From NCBI GenBank assembly GCA_029263175.1, contig JAJCXZ010000032.1, positions 1 to 64,000 of the forward strand: 64,000 nucleotides of DNA. The letters are read 5' to 3'. Origin of the DNA: Acidimicrobiales bacterium (GTDB lineage Bacteria > Actinomycetota > Acidimicrobiia > Acidimicrobiales > Aldehydirespiratoraceae). This document shows, in pieces, positions 16,796-25,458 of the stretch. Position numbers and translations under genes: made by a program. The stretch's first letter is position 1. The number at the start of each line of letters is the position of its first letter. The notes under the pieces are model-generated. The model did no database searches, had not been told where the DNA came from, and was given only the letters and a program-made list of their open reading frames with translations.

Positions 16796-17128
16796 ATGAT
16801 CGGTGCGGATCTTGTTCTCGATGCGGTGGGCGAACCGAACCGGCGCCGTCTTCTCGAGTTGCTGCACCAACAGCACGAAACCACGGTGTCTGAGCTTGTA
16901 CGCGCGTCGGGTCTCAACCAACCGCAGGTTTCCAAGCACTTGAAGGTTCTCGCGAGCGCGAGGCTGGTCTCTGTTCGTGTTGAGGGTCGACACCGTCACT
17001 ACCGCCTCGACGGCATCGGTCTGCAGGCGGCGCACGAGTGGTTTGGCTCCTTTGACGACGTCTGGCATGCCCGCTTGGACGCACTGGACGCACTCGTCTC
17101 CACCGATCCTGAATCCCCACCTACCTGA
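16796..17128 (+). CDS. ArsR-family HTH repressor
   Basis: A 110-residue winged-helix dimeric repressor: AVGEPNRRRLLELLHQ, recognition helix LNQPQVSKHLKVLASARLV, wing VEGRHRHYRLD. It has no cysteines in the DNA-binding helix (no CxC), so it is unlikely to be a metal sensor of the ArsR/SmtB alpha-3 type. It belongs to the subgroup paired with AHSA1/SRPBCC proteins, and such a gene follows 12 bases downstream. A GTG one codon earlier is an alternative start. The palindrome upstream suggests autoregulation. Confidence 0.87.
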   Translation: MIGADLVLDAVGEPNRRRLLELLHQQHETTVSELVRASGLNQPQVSKHLKVLASARLVSVRVEGRHRHYRLDGIGLQAAHEWFGSFDDVWHARLDALDALVSTDPESPPT

Positions 17129-17140
17129 GGAGCATTGCCC

Positions 17141-17677
17141 ATGACCGATCCCACCCTCCAATCGGACCTGTCGACCCTCGTTGCCAGGCGCGGATCGGCT
17201 CGAATGGAGCTGAGCGACGACGGCCTGTCGTACCGGTGCGTCAGGGTCTTCGGGGCCCCACCCGACCGCGTCTTCCGGGCATTCACCGATCCCGCCGACC
17301 TCCGCATCTGGTTTCCGTCAGGCGCTCCGGGCGGCTCGGAGTTGACCGTATGCGAGTCCGACCCTGTCGAGGGTGGCCGCTACCACTATGCGATGGCGAT
17401 CCCCGAATACGGACAAGTGGCCTGGCACGGCACTTACACCCGCGTCGATCGACCAGATCGTCTCGACGCGGACGAGTGGTTCGTGATGGGCGAAGCAGAT
17501 CCGACGGGGCCTCCGACCGCCCAGGCACTGACGTTCCAAGCGGTCGGCGATGGGTTCACGATGATGACGATGCAGGTCAACTTGGCTCATCCCGAAGATC
17601 CCGAGACGTTCATGGAGCAGTCTGCTGCCGGTCTCACTACGTCGCTGAACACGATGGACGAACTCGTGTCGAGCTGA
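17141..17677 (+). CDS. AHSA1/SRPBCC-domain protein
   Basis: A 178-residue protein of the START-like SRPBCC fold: VRVFGAPPDRVFRAFTDPAD opens the domain, the centre has GGRYHYAMAIPEYGQ and WHGTYTRVDRPDRL, and the final helix ends LNTMDELV. GAGG sits about 11 bases before the ATG, and a TTG two codons upstream is rejected. ArsR plus AHSA1 pairs are widespread, and the ligand is generally unknown, probably a hydrophobic compound. Its position directly after the ArsR gene implies ligand-induced expression of the binding protein. Confidence 0.85.
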   Translation: MTDPTLQSDLSTLVARRGSARMELSDDGLSYRCVRVFGAPPDRVFRAFTDPADLRIWFPSGAPGGSELTVCESDPVEGGRYHYAMAIPEYGQVAWHGTYTRVDRPDRLDADEWFVMGEADPTGPPTAQALTFQAVGDGFTMMTMQVNLAHPEDPETFMEQSAAGLTTSLNTMDELVSS

Positions 17678-17779
17678 CCGCTGGTCCATCAGTTGTGGGT
17701 TTGGGGCTCCCATGGACCCCCGAACCGTTGGGGGCCCACTGCGCGACAGAACCAGTGAAGAGCGAGATCGGAGCTGGAA

Positions 17780-18127
17780 ATGAAGACGTTGCGTGCACAT
17801 TGGATGACTGCCTTGACAGTGGTCGGAACGGGGTTCTTGGCTGTGGTGGGTGTGGCGTTCCTCGCCGGAGCGGGAGAGGGTGACCGGGCCGAGTTCGTCG
17901 CGTTGGGGATCGGCAACCTGGTCGCCGCTGCGGCACTCATGGTTGGGATGTGGGGCATGCGGTCGGGGCGAGTCAGCCACCGCGCGTCCAACATATTGCT
18001 GGTGGTTGGTCTGATAGGCGTCGGGCTCTACTGGTGGATGCTCGTGCCCGCCTTGGTGGCGCTGGTGCTGTTGTATGCCGGCGTGATCCGCGGCGGGCTG
18101 CGCCACGAACTGGCGAGGGCTGCGTGA
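17780..18127 (+). CDS. Small four-helix membrane protein
   Basis: A 115-residue integral membrane protein: hydrophobic helices at about 10-30, 42-58, 70-85 and 87-105, with short charged loops and a basic C-terminal tail. The ATG follows a purine-rich GAGCGAGATCGGAGCTGG stretch. No domain is recognised. It precedes the ECF sigma factor by 28 bases in the same direction and may belong to its operon, or be the product the sigma/anti-sigma pair responds to. Confidence 0.6.
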   Translation: MKTLRAHWMTALTVVGTGFLAVVGVAFLAGAGEGDRAEFVALGIGNLVAAAALMVGMWGMRSGRVSHRASNILLVVGLIGVGLYWWMLVPALVALVLLYAGVIRGGLRHELARAA

Positions 18128-18155
18128 AGTCGATTGCGGCGCGACAGTGTGAGTG

Positions 18156-18686
18156 ATGGGACTCGCGTCGGCGTCGGACGAGGAGCTGATTGCTGCGGTG
18201 CGGCAGCTCGATCGGGGCGCGCTCCGAGTGTTGCACGAGCGGCATTCGCCGTGGCTGCGAGCGCGGCTTTCGCGACGGTGTGGGGATGGAGATCTGGTGG
18301 CCGAAGCGATCCAGGACACATGGATGGCGGTGTGGCGCTCACCTCATTGGAACGGCAGTGGGGAGGTTGGCGCCTGGCTGTGGGGTATTGCGATCCGCCG
18401 CCTGATCGGGGTACAGCGCCGGCGAAACCGGTGGGCACCTCCGACCATTCGGTCCCACGACGAGATGGTCGTCTCGGCCGAGGACCGGGTGATGTTGGGG
18501 GTGGAGCATGGCGACCTGGCCGGCGCGCTGGCATCGCTGTCACCGGAGCTACGCGCGGTGGTTCAGGCCACGGTTCTCGACGGCCTCACGACAAAGGAAG
18601 CTGCCCATCTGCTGGGCATTCCGCGCGGGACGGTGAAGAGCCGCATGTCTCGGGCCCGAGTTGAGTTGAGAGGAGCATTGGCGTGA
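18156..18686 (+). CDS. ECF-type RNA polymerase sigma factor
   Basis: A 176-residue sigma-70 family member. Region 2 is at about 22-80: LHERHSPWLRARLSRRC, and the -10 recognition helix AIQDTWMAVWRSP. Region 4 is at about 120-172: LSPELRAVVQATVLDGLTTK and the -35 recognition helix HLLGIPRGTVKSRMSRARVE. GTG one codon earlier is an equal start. Its stop overlaps the GTG of a zinc-finger anti-sigma (GTGA). It therefore likely activates the ABC exporter and P450 downstream when its anti-sigma releases it. Confidence 0.88.
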   Translation: MGLASASDEELIAAVRQLDRGALRVLHERHSPWLRARLSRRCGDGDLVAEAIQDTWMAVWRSPHWNGSGEVGAWLWGIAIRRLIGVQRRRNRWAPPTIRSHDEMVVSAEDRVMLGVEHGDLAGALASLSPELRAVVQATVLDGLTTKEAAHLLGIPRGTVKSRMSRARVELRGALA

Positions 18687-19516
18687 GCGAATGGCACGTC
18701 TCAGATGACATGTTGTTGAGGTTCTCGGCGAACTCGGGAGAGATCGACGAGGTGACAGCGGCGTCGATCGAGCAGCACCTGACCGCGTGCGGCACTTGCC
18801 AGTCGAGCCTTGCCGAGGTGAGCCGTGGGCCGGAGCTGGACGCGATCTGGGCTGAAGTCGAGGATCGCGTCGACCGGGCCGGAATCGGTTCCACCGAGCG
18901 GTTGCTGCGCCGCCTTGGAGTGGAGTCCGGGCCAGCGCGGCTGATCGCGGCAACTCCGGCGTTGCGGGTAGGTGCGCTGAGCGCGGTTGGTCTGGTTGTC
19001 GCCGCGGTGGTACTGATCAGCCGGGCGACCGAGGTCGGCGAGGCATTCCTGGTGTTGGCACCGGTGGTGCCGACAGCGCTGGTGGCGTTGAGCTTCGCGC
19101 CGGGCGTCGACCCGGCGGGGGAGTGCGGGCTGGCGACGCCGTTGTTCGGGTTCGGGCTGGTGATGCGCAGGGCCGCGGCGGTGGAGGTCCTGGCGCTGTT
19201 GGTTCTTGCCGTCGGGTCGCTGTTCATTCCCATCGACGGGCTCAGAGTGTTGGGCTGGCTCTTGCCGGCGTTGGCGATGTCACTCGGAACGTTGGCAGGG
19301 AGCGTGCGGTGGTCGGCGCCGCAAGCTGCGGCTGGTTTGACCACGGGCTGGGCCGCGTTGCTGGTGCTGGCCTATGTCGCAGAAACGGGCCGTGATCTGA
19401 CGGAGTCGGTGGTCTTCGACCCGTCGGGCCAGTTCGTGTTCGGGCTCATCGCTTCTGGTGCATGTGTGGTGATGGTGCTGAATCGACAGGTTGTTCTCCA
19501 GGAGGTTCGCCGATGA
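18683..19516 (+). CDS. Anti-sigma factor with zinc-finger (zf-HC2) and membrane domain
   Basis: A 277-residue protein. The N-terminal cytoplasmic part carries the ZAS-type zinc site HLTACGTC (H-x3-C-x2-C) used by anti-sigma factors such as RsrA. About six hydrophobic helices follow from residue 90. Joining a zinc anti-sigma head to a multi-span domain suggests it senses the membrane or the exported compound. It overlaps the sigma gene by GTGA and the ABC ATPase by ATGA, so sigma, anti-sigma and exporter are made together. The multi-span domain is not one I recognise. Confidence 0.8.
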   Translation: MSEWHVSDDMLLRFSANSGEIDEVTAASIEQHLTACGTCQSSLAEVSRGPELDAIWAEVEDRVDRAGIGSTERLLRRLGVESGPARLIAATPALRVGALSAVGLVVAAVVLISRATEVGEAFLVLAPVVPTALVALSFAPGVDPAGECGLATPLFGFGLVMRRAAAVEVLALLVLAVGSLFIPIDGLRVLGWLLPALAMSLGTLAGSVRWSAPQAAAGLTTGWAALLVLAYVAETGRDLTESVVFDPSGQFVFGLIASGACVVMVLNRQVVLQEVRR

Positions 19517-20379
19517 CGACGACGATCTCGATCCAGGGTGTCACGAAGCGGTTCGGCTCGACCACTGCCGTTGACGGGGTCGATTTGCAGTTGGAGCCCG
19601 GGGTGACGGGTCTGCTCGGCCCGAACGGAGCGGGTAAGTCGACGCTGATGCGGATGCTGGCAACAGTTGCGGCCCCTGACAAGGGTGAGATCTCGATCTT
19701 CGGACATGATCCCGCGGCGCCCAACGGACGACTCGAGATCCGACGCCGCCTCGGCTACCAACCCCAGGAGCCAGGCTTTCATCAGCACTTCAGCTGCTTC
19801 CAATTCGTGGACTACGTGGCCATCTTGAAAGAGTGGACCGACCGGCGGGTACGCCACGACGAGGTGCGCCGCGTGCTCGGCCTGGTCGGGCTCAGCGACG
19901 TGTCGAGCCGGCGGATCAGCCGGCTCTCGGGCGGGATGAAGAGACGTCTGGCGATCGCCCAGGTCTTGATCGGCGCGCCGGAGCTCTTGATCCTCGACGA
20001 GCCGACTGCCGGGCTCGATCCCGAGCAACGGCTCCGCTTTCGGGAAGTACTCGGATCGGCCGCTCCCGGGGCAACGGTGCTGCTGTCCACCCATCAAACC
20101 GATGATGTCGCCGCTCTGTGTGGGCGCGTGGTGGTCCTGCTCGATGGCCGTGTGCATTTCGATGGGTCTCCGGCCGAGCTCGCCGCCCACGCCGAGGGCC
20201 GGGTGTGGCTGGCGGATGAACGCGATCCCCGAGCCTCGCTCGCATGGGTGGGCGGCGATGGCCGCTGGCGAAACATCGGAGAACCGCCTGTGGGGAGTGA
20301 CTCAGTCGGGCCGACCATCGAAGATGGCTATCTGGTGGTAGCGGGCGCCGCTCGACACGCATCGGAGCCAGCGGCGTGA
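19513..20379 (+). CDS. ABC exporter ATP-binding protein
   Basis: A 288-residue ATPase of the drug/lantibiotic-exporter class. Walker A is GPNGAGKST, the signature ISRLSGGMKRRLAIAQVLIG, Walker B LLILDEPTAGLDPE, and the switch His is in LSTHQTDDV. A C-terminal extension from about residue 215 follows and has no catalytic motifs. The ATG overlaps the anti-sigma stop, and its stop overlaps the permease GTG. Its export partner is the permease pair downstream. Confidence 0.9.
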   Translation: MTTTISIQGVTKRFGSTTAVDGVDLQLEPGVTGLLGPNGAGKSTLMRMLATVAAPDKGEISIFGHDPAAPNGRLEIRRRLGYQPQEPGFHQHFSCFQFVDYVAILKEWTDRRVRHDEVRRVLGLVGLSDVSSRRISRLSGGMKRRLAIAQVLIGAPELLILDEPTAGLDPEQRLRFREVLGSAAPGATVLLSTHQTDDVAALCGRVVVLLDGRVHFDGSPAELAAHAEGRVWLADERDPRASLAWVGGDGRWRNIGEPPVGSDSVGPTIEDGYLVVAGAARHASEPAA

Positions 20380-22100
20380 GCTGGGACCGGTTGCTGGCGC
20401 CCGCCGCGACTCTCGTCATACCGCTTGCCCTAGTGCTGTTGTTCTTCGGTCAGGCCTACGGTGCCGCCGGCGCGGTGGTCTTCCTCGGTGCGCTTGTGCT
20501 CGCAGTTCGCCCCCGGCGGGCGCGCACCGTCGACCTCGACTGGGTAGCGCCGGTCGCTTCCGTCGGATGTGCGCAGGGCCCGGCTCGGGGATCAGTGGGA
20601 CTGGCGCTGGCTCGGGTCGAGACTCGGGAGTTGCTGCTGAGCCCGTGGTTTGGCGCGGGTGTGGGCTTCTGCATCCTGTTCGGGTCTCTCGGTGTGCAGA
20701 GTTTCGAGCGCAGCTGGTGGGTGACCGCTGGTCTGATGCCGTTGCTCGTTCACCCGCTCTGCGGGATGGTCATCATCGCCACGCATCGCAACGTCGCCCG
20801 TGACCACCGCGACCATGCCGACGAGCTGTACGACTCGTGCCCGGCGTCGGCCGCACAGCGGGTTCACGGCCATCTCCTGACGGCGTTCGTTCCCGTGGTG
20901 GTCTCGACGGTGTTCGTCACCTCCACTCTGGTGGCGGTGGCCATCTTCGTCGACACCATCTACGGCCCCGTCGATGAACGTGTCTTCGCCGACGCAGCGA
21001 TCGCTGCCTTGTTGCTGCCAGCCGGGGCGGTCGCTCTGGGGGTGTTCCTGGGTCGGCGGGTGAAGTTTGCGTTGGCGCCGTTCATCGCGCTCGCCGTCAT
21101 CGCGATCCTCAACCTGGAGATGTGGGATCGAGGGCTCGACGGCAGGGGGTGGCTCGCCACCGGCATCGCTTCGGGCGGCGTCGACTTCATCTACGTGGCG
21201 CCACCCGTGATCGGACGCCTCATCTGGATCTCGGGCCTGGTCGTCCTCACTGCCGGCCTGGCCTTCACCACCACGAACTGGTCCCGTAGCAAGCTGTTCG
21301 TCTCGGTGGGTGTGATGGTCGCCGTTATCGGCCTTGTCGCAACCGTGTGGCCGATGAGCGACGCAACCGCAGATCGCCTGGCGGAGTACGTGATCGAGCC
21401 CGACGCACACGAGGTTTGCGAGCGTCTCACCGTCGACATCGAGGTATGCGCCCTCGAGCCCTATCGGGACCATGGCGCGAACATCGCCGCCTACGTCACA
21501 CAGGTGGCGGCAGCCATACCCGCCGGCGTCTTCGACACACCGATAACGATGCGGCTCCTCTTGGGTGAGCACCTCGAACAGTTGCCCGACCAGGTACAGC
21601 AGCGCATCGTCCCCACTCCGATCCCGCCCGGCATGGTCGCCCTACCTTTCTCCCACAACGAGGGCAGCCGGGATACGGCTCGATTCCTCCTCGCGGCAAC
21701 CGCCGTGGGAATCCCCCTCGGCGAAGACGCCCCGGAGAACACCCTCGTCGACGGCCAGGCCCGCGGCGTGATCCTGTTGTGGCTCGCCACAGCCGGACTT
21801 CCCCACCACGAAGCCCTCGACCTGCTCGAACCCGACCAGTACAACGAGAACTCACCGTCGGGAAGGGGTCATGTATGGCCATGGGTCTGTGGTTCAGTAC
21901 CCGTGCAATGGGCGCCCCAGGACGTGGCCGCGGCACGGTCCCTCGTCGTTGTCGACCGAGACACCGTTGCCCGCGTCGTAGCCGAGCAGTGGCCCCGCTG
22001 GGTCACCCCCGACGCCACGACCGACGAGTTGCTGCTCGCCATCGGAGTCGATCCGATGGGCCCACCCGACCCGATCGAGCCCCTCGGCTCGCCATGCTGA
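20376..22100 (+). CDS. ABC exporter membrane subunit with extracytoplasmic domain
   Basis: A 574-residue membrane protein. About ten hydrophobic helices occupy residues 1-335, in ABC2-like permease style. The C-terminal about 240 residues form a polar domain with a Cys pair early on (EVCERLTVDIEVCALEP) and no further helices. The GTG overlaps the ATPase stop, and the stop overlaps the ATG of the next membrane gene. The large soluble domain is unusual for this class and may bind the exported molecule. No family beyond ABC2-type permease is recognised. Confidence 0.75.
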   Translation: MSWDRLLAPAATLVIPLALVLLFFGQAYGAAGAVVFLGALVLAVRPRRARTVDLDWVAPVASVGCAQGPARGSVGLALARVETRELLLSPWFGAGVGFCILFGSLGVQSFERSWWVTAGLMPLLVHPLCGMVIIATHRNVARDHRDHADELYDSCPASAAQRVHGHLLTAFVPVVVSTVFVTSTLVAVAIFVDTIYGPVDERVFADAAIAALLLPAGAVALGVFLGRRVKFALAPFIALAVIAILNLEMWDRGLDGRGWLATGIASGGVDFIYVAPPVIGRLIWISGLVVLTAGLAFTTTNWSRSKLFVSVGVMVAVIGLVATVWPMSDATADRLAEYVIEPDAHEVCERLTVDIEVCALEPYRDHGANIAAYVTQVAAAIPAGVFDTPITMRLLLGEHLEQLPDQVQQRIVPTPIPPGMVALPFSHNEGSRDTARFLLAATAVGIPLGEDAPENTLVDGQARGVILLWLATAGLPHHEALDLLEPDQYNENSPSGRGHVWPWVCGSVPVQWAPQDVAAARSLVVVDRDTVARVVAEQWPRWVTPDATTDELLLAIGVDPMGPPDPIEPLGSPC

Positions 22101-22741
22101 AGATGCCGCCGGCCGCGATCGCCGCGCCATTGGTTCGTGCGATGTGGCGCACCCCGGTGCTTGGCGTCGCGATGCTGATTGCGGCGCCGGCGGTGTACGC
22201 CGCAGCACGGGGCAATGATGACCTCTCGTTCCCTGTCACTCTTGCCGTCATCGCCGGTGCTGCGAGCCTCGGCTTCGCCGTCGACGACCCGGCCGAGGTC
22301 ACTTTGACTCCGTGCCCGGTCCCACGTGCGTCGCGGCGCTGGGTCAGAGGCTGTCTCATCGTGGTGACCGTGGCCGCGAGCTGGACTGTTGTCGCGATCA
22401 GCAGCCGCGCTGTCGGCTATCAGCTGGGACCTCTCCGCACGAGATTGGCCGAGACCGTCGCGACCGCCGCGATCTCGGTGGCGTTCGCGGCCCGAGCCGC
22501 ACGCTCCGGATCTGACAGCGCCGGTCTTGCGGCTCTCACCGGGACCCTGGCGGTGCTCGGCACATGCAGCGGCCTGTCCCTGTACCTCACCTGGCTCCCG
22601 CAACTGGGCCACCCCCTCCACACCACCCGCTGGTGGATCATCGCGGCCATCGCCTCACTGGCCGCATGGTCGTGGTCGCGCGACCCATCCGCCCGCATGC
22701 CGACTCTCGACGCGAGCCTCCGCCGAATGCGGTATTCATGA
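22094..22741 (+). CDS. Six-helix membrane protein of the exporter
   Basis: A 215-residue membrane protein with about six hydrophobic segments and an Arg-rich C-terminal tail. The ATG overlaps the stop of the preceding permease by seven bases, and the next gene follows 25 bases later. Composition matches a second, shorter transmembrane subunit of the ABC exporter. It has no recognised domain. The frame continues far upstream through the permease gene and was not used. Confidence 0.68.
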   Translation: MLKMPPAAIAAPLVRAMWRTPVLGVAMLIAAPAVYAAARGNDDLSFPVTLAVIAGAASLGFAVDDPAEVTLTPCPVPRASRRWVRGCLIVVTVAASWTVVAISSRAVGYQLGPLRTRLAETVATAAISVAFAARAARSGSDSAGLAALTGTLAVLGTCSGLSLYLTWLPQLGHPLHTTRWWIIAAIASLAAWSWSRDPSARMPTLDASLRRMRYS

Positions 22742-22766
22742 CATGCCACAGAACTACGGAGTAGCC

Positions 22767-24143
22767 ATGCCTTCAACGACCGCCACACCGCTGCCTTCGC
22801 CGAAGTTGACCGCTCAACCGGGCCTCTTGCGTCGGTTGTTGCGAGAGCCTCAGCCGGTGCTCGACGAACTTGCCGAGACGGTCGGCCCGGTGTGTGGCCT
22901 GGGGTTCGGGCCGATGCGGATGGCCGTGGTAGGCGACCCGGCGGCGCTGCGGGAGCTCTTCGCCACGCCGACGGAGTCGTTTCGTTGGAACCACAAGTTC
23001 AATCTCTTGGCTGTGGTGGTGGGGCCGGGATCGATGATCGTGTCCGATGGGGCCGATCACAAGCGTCGCCGATCGTCGGTTCAGGCGGCGTTCTCGCGCC
23101 GGCGGCTGAATGGTTGGATCCCGATGATCCTCGAGCGGACCGATGCGGCAATCGACGAGCTGGTCGACTCGCTCGACCCCGAGACTTCGACCGTGGACAT
23201 GTACCGGGTTGGGCGGTCGCTGGTGCTCGAGATCGTCGTGCGAGCCATGTTCGGTGATCGAATGGCAGCCCACGCCGACGAGTTCGGCGACCTGTTCCAA
23301 CGAGCCCAGGACTATCTCGAGGCGCCCGCATATCGCCAGATTCCCCATCCGTTGCCATTCACTGCCAGAGCCAGGGTGAAAGCGGACCGCCGCGCGTTCG
23401 ATGCAATCGTCGATGAGGAGATGGCGATTCTCAGAGCCGAGCCGACCGGCGACGATCTGAATGTCCTCGCAACCCTTGTCGCAGAGGACGTCCTGACTGA
23501 TGCCGAGATGCGCGACCAGGTCAACACCCTGATCGGCGCCGGCTACGACACGACGGCGGCGTCGCTGGCCTGGATGCTGTGGCGCGCCACGCTCGAACCA
23601 GCGCTGTGGGAGCGCCTGCGGGATGAGGCCGATGCCGTACTCGGACAGCCCGGCGATCTGGACGATCCCGATCACACGACGTTGGCGCGGCTCGAGTTGG
23701 CCGATCGGGTGATGCGCGAGACGCTGCGCCTCCATCCGGCCGGCGTTGTCAGCCCCCGTGAAGCCGTGACCGACGTGGTCGTCGGCGGCTACAGCATCCC
23801 CAAGGGAACGCTGATCCTGTGGTCGGCCTACCTGGCCGGACGCAGCGGCGATGCCTGGGACGAACCGCTTCGTTTCGATCCCGACCGGTTCCTCGACCTG
23901 ACCCCCGACCAGCAGGCTTCCGCCGATGCGGCCTGGGTCCCCTTCGGCCGCGGGGCCCGCAACTGCATCGGCTTCGCCCTGGCGCAGATGGAGCTGACTC
24001 TCATCATCTCCCGGCTGGCCCAACGCCTCGACCTCACTCCGACCACCATGACCCTGCCTCGGCCCGTCGGTATGGTCGTCAACCGCCCCAGTGGCGGTGT
24101 CCCCGTGAACGCAACCACCCGAACCGAATACCTCCCGACCTGA
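22767..24143 (+). CDS. Cytochrome P450
   Basis: A 458-residue P450. The I-helix oxygen site is IGAGYDTTAASLAW, the K-helix ExxR is in METLRLHPAGVVSPREAV, the meander is FDPDRFLDL, and the haem loop FGRGARNCIGFALAQMEL carries the Cys ligand. The I-helix has the usual acidic-Thr pair (Asp-Thr-Thr). CGGAG six bases before the ATG at 22767 supports this start over one 24 bases upstream. It is the last gene of the sigma-exporter operon, so it probably oxidises the molecule exported by the ABC system. No redox partner gene lies beside it. Confidence 0.9.
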   Translation: MPSTTATPLPSPKLTAQPGLLRRLLREPQPVLDELAETVGPVCGLGFGPMRMAVVGDPAALRELFATPTESFRWNHKFNLLAVVVGPGSMIVSDGADHKRRRSSVQAAFSRRRLNGWIPMILERTDAAIDELVDSLDPETSTVDMYRVGRSLVLEIVVRAMFGDRMAAHADEFGDLFQRAQDYLEAPAYRQIPHPLPFTARARVKADRRAFDAIVDEEMAILRAEPTGDDLNVLATLVAEDVLTDAEMRDQVNTLIGAGYDTTAASLAWMLWRATLEPALWERLRDEADAVLGQPGDLDDPDHTTLARLELADRVMRETLRLHPAGVVSPREAVTDVVVGGYSIPKGTLILWSAYLAGRSGDAWDEPLRFDPDRFLDLTPDQQASADAAWVPFGRGARNCIGFALAQMELTLIISRLAQRLDLTPTTMTLPRPVGMVVNRPSGGVPVNATTRTEYLPT

Positions 24144-24188
24144 CCTCGGACGTGAGCGGGAGCGGTTGGTCGGGGATGACGGTGACGC

Positions 24189-24371
24189 TCAGCGTTGATT
24201 GGTCTGGGTGAGAGGCCAGGTACCGGTTGTGGTGCGCCAGATGCTCGCCGCGATTGCCAGTAGGGCGATGGCCACGGCGAGCTGAACAGCGCCCTGCCAG
24301 ATCATCCCGAAGAAGAGGAAGATCAGTCCGAGGGCGGTGAGGGGGACAGCGGTCCATTTGAGATTGTGCAT
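24189..24371 (-). CDS. Small two-helix membrane protein
   Basis: A 60-residue protein with two hydrophobic helices (about 8-26 and 28-46) and a polar tail ending TNQR. It is the third gene of the PadR operon and follows the 182-residue membrane protein by 53 bases. Small membrane proteins with paired helices are common behind PadR repressors, which often control membrane or efflux proteins. No family is recognised. Confidence 0.6.
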   Translation of the reverse strand: MHNLKWTAVPLTALGLIFLFFGMIWQGAVQLAVAIALLAIAASIWRTTTGTWPLTQTNQR

Positions 24372-24424
24372 TGATGTGGCTCCGTTTTATCGTTCGGTGA
24401 CGGGGACGAGCTGGGTCGCCGGTG

Positions 24425-24973
24425 TCAGCGTTGGTGGGTGAAGAGGCGGGTGGCGCCGAGGCCGATGACGGCGAGCACGGCGGCGGTGGCCCAGCTCAGC
24501 ATCCAGGTGGCCCATGCGGTGGAGGACAGCCCTCCGTCTTCTTCGGTGATGACGACAACGCCGAGACCGAGGAGGAAAGCGCCGGCTGCGCCGGCCATCC
24601 ACAGGTACCAGCGGCGAGTGATCGAGGGATCGGTTGGAGTGATCGGACGGTCTTTGCCGGCGAATTGCAGGCCGACCAGGACCACGAGGGCGATCGCGAA
24701 AACCGCAATGGCGGCGGATCCCATGACCAGCGCGGCGAGGGCGATGGTGGCGGCTAGCACGCTGAGCACTGTCTTTGTTGGTTTCATGAGGTTCTCCCAT
24801 CTCATTTGAATTGCGGTGGTGAACGCTTCGGCGACGACGGTGCCGCCAACGCGTAGCGCGCTTTGGTTGCTGTGGTTGCGCATGTCGGCGATGGTGCGAG
24901 TCCATTCGGTGCCGTATTCGCGACGAAACGATCGGGGGAAGGCCAACAGGGCGACTTGCAAGAGCAGGTTCAC
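24425..24973 (-). CDS. Membrane protein encoded with PadR
   Basis: A 182-residue protein. The N-terminal 60 residues are amphipathic with the phrase FPRSFRREYGTEWTRTIADM, which occurs in permease-associated proteins encoded beside PadR regulators. Four hydrophobic helices follow. The GTG start overlaps the PadR stop as GTGA, so it is under the same control. Homologous proteins are part of membrane-stress or efflux units; I cannot name the function. Confidence 0.7.
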   Translation of the reverse strand: MNLLLQVALLAFPRSFRREYGTEWTRTIADMRNHSNQSALRVGGTVVAEAFTTAIQMRWENLMKPTKTVLSVLAATIALAALVMGSAAIAVFAIALVVLVGLQFAGKDRPITPTDPSITRRWYLWMAGAAGAFLLGLGVVVITEEDGGLSSTAWATWMLSWATAAVLAVIGLGATRLFTHQR

Positions 24974-25344
24974 GTCAGGCCACCCAAACCGAGACGACGC
25001 ACCTGCGCCGCGCTTAAGAGCGCAGTGAGACGGGCCTGCTCCGCAGCGCCGACGCGCTGGCCCAGCGCGGTGAGCCGGTAGTAGCGCCGGCGTTCATCGT
25101 CGAGCGTGGAGTCGGGGCGCTCGTCGGTCTCCTGGACGAGGCCCTGATCGATCATGCGTTTGATCGATCCGTACAGTGTGCCGGGTCCCATGCTGACCGA
25201 TCCGCCCGAAAGGTCGTCGATGTCGCGCATGATCGCATAGCCGTGCTTCTCTCCTGCCGCGAGGGCAACGATGATGTGCATCGCCGACGCAGGTAGGGGC
25301 AGGTAGCTGTCGATGTCGTGGGGGTCTGGTTTCCGTTTCGCCAT
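24970..25344 (-). CDS. PadR-family transcriptional repressor
   Basis: A 124-residue winged-helix regulator of the short PadR-s2 type. The helix-turn-helix is around ALAAGEKHGYAIMRDI, the recognition region is SVSMGPGTLYGSIKRMIDQG, and the wing is DDERRRYYRLTALG. The C-terminal dimer helix is short. It heads the minus-strand unit to 24189 and is divergent from the dioxygenase gene. A 9-bp inverted repeat and an internal AT-rich palindrome lie right upstream of its start and are its likely operator. Confidence 0.88.
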   Translation of the reverse strand: MAKRKPDPHDIDSYLPLPASAMHIIVALAAGEKHGYAIMRDIDDLSGGSVSMGPGTLYGSIKRMIDQGLVQETDERPDSTLDDERRRYYRLTALGQRVGAAEQARLTALLSAAQVRRLGLGGLT

Positions 25345-25350
25345 GGAGGC

Positions 25351-25395
25351 GACTATATCGAATATAGATATACTACGTCAAGAGTTGATATAGTC
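25351..25395. promoter_or_regulatory. PadR operator and divergent promoter region
   Basis: GACTATATC (25351-25359) and GATATAGTC (25387-25395) are perfect inverted 9-mers, 27 bases apart. Inside, TATATC-gaatata-GATATA (25354-25372) forms a second inverted repeat. The AT content stands out against the GC-rich neighbourhood. It starts 7 bases before the PadR start codon and would also cover a divergent promoter toward 25459. Confidence 0.7.
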
Positions 25396-25458
25396 AGAGA
25401 CATCGGTCCGAATCAGGCTCGCCGAAGGCGGCCATGGCTCTGGACCTATGATGGGCCG

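Noticed and set aside
20592-21572. 326-codon minus-strand open frame
   Set aside because: Antisense to the ABC exporter membrane subunit, which has good helices and coupled starts.
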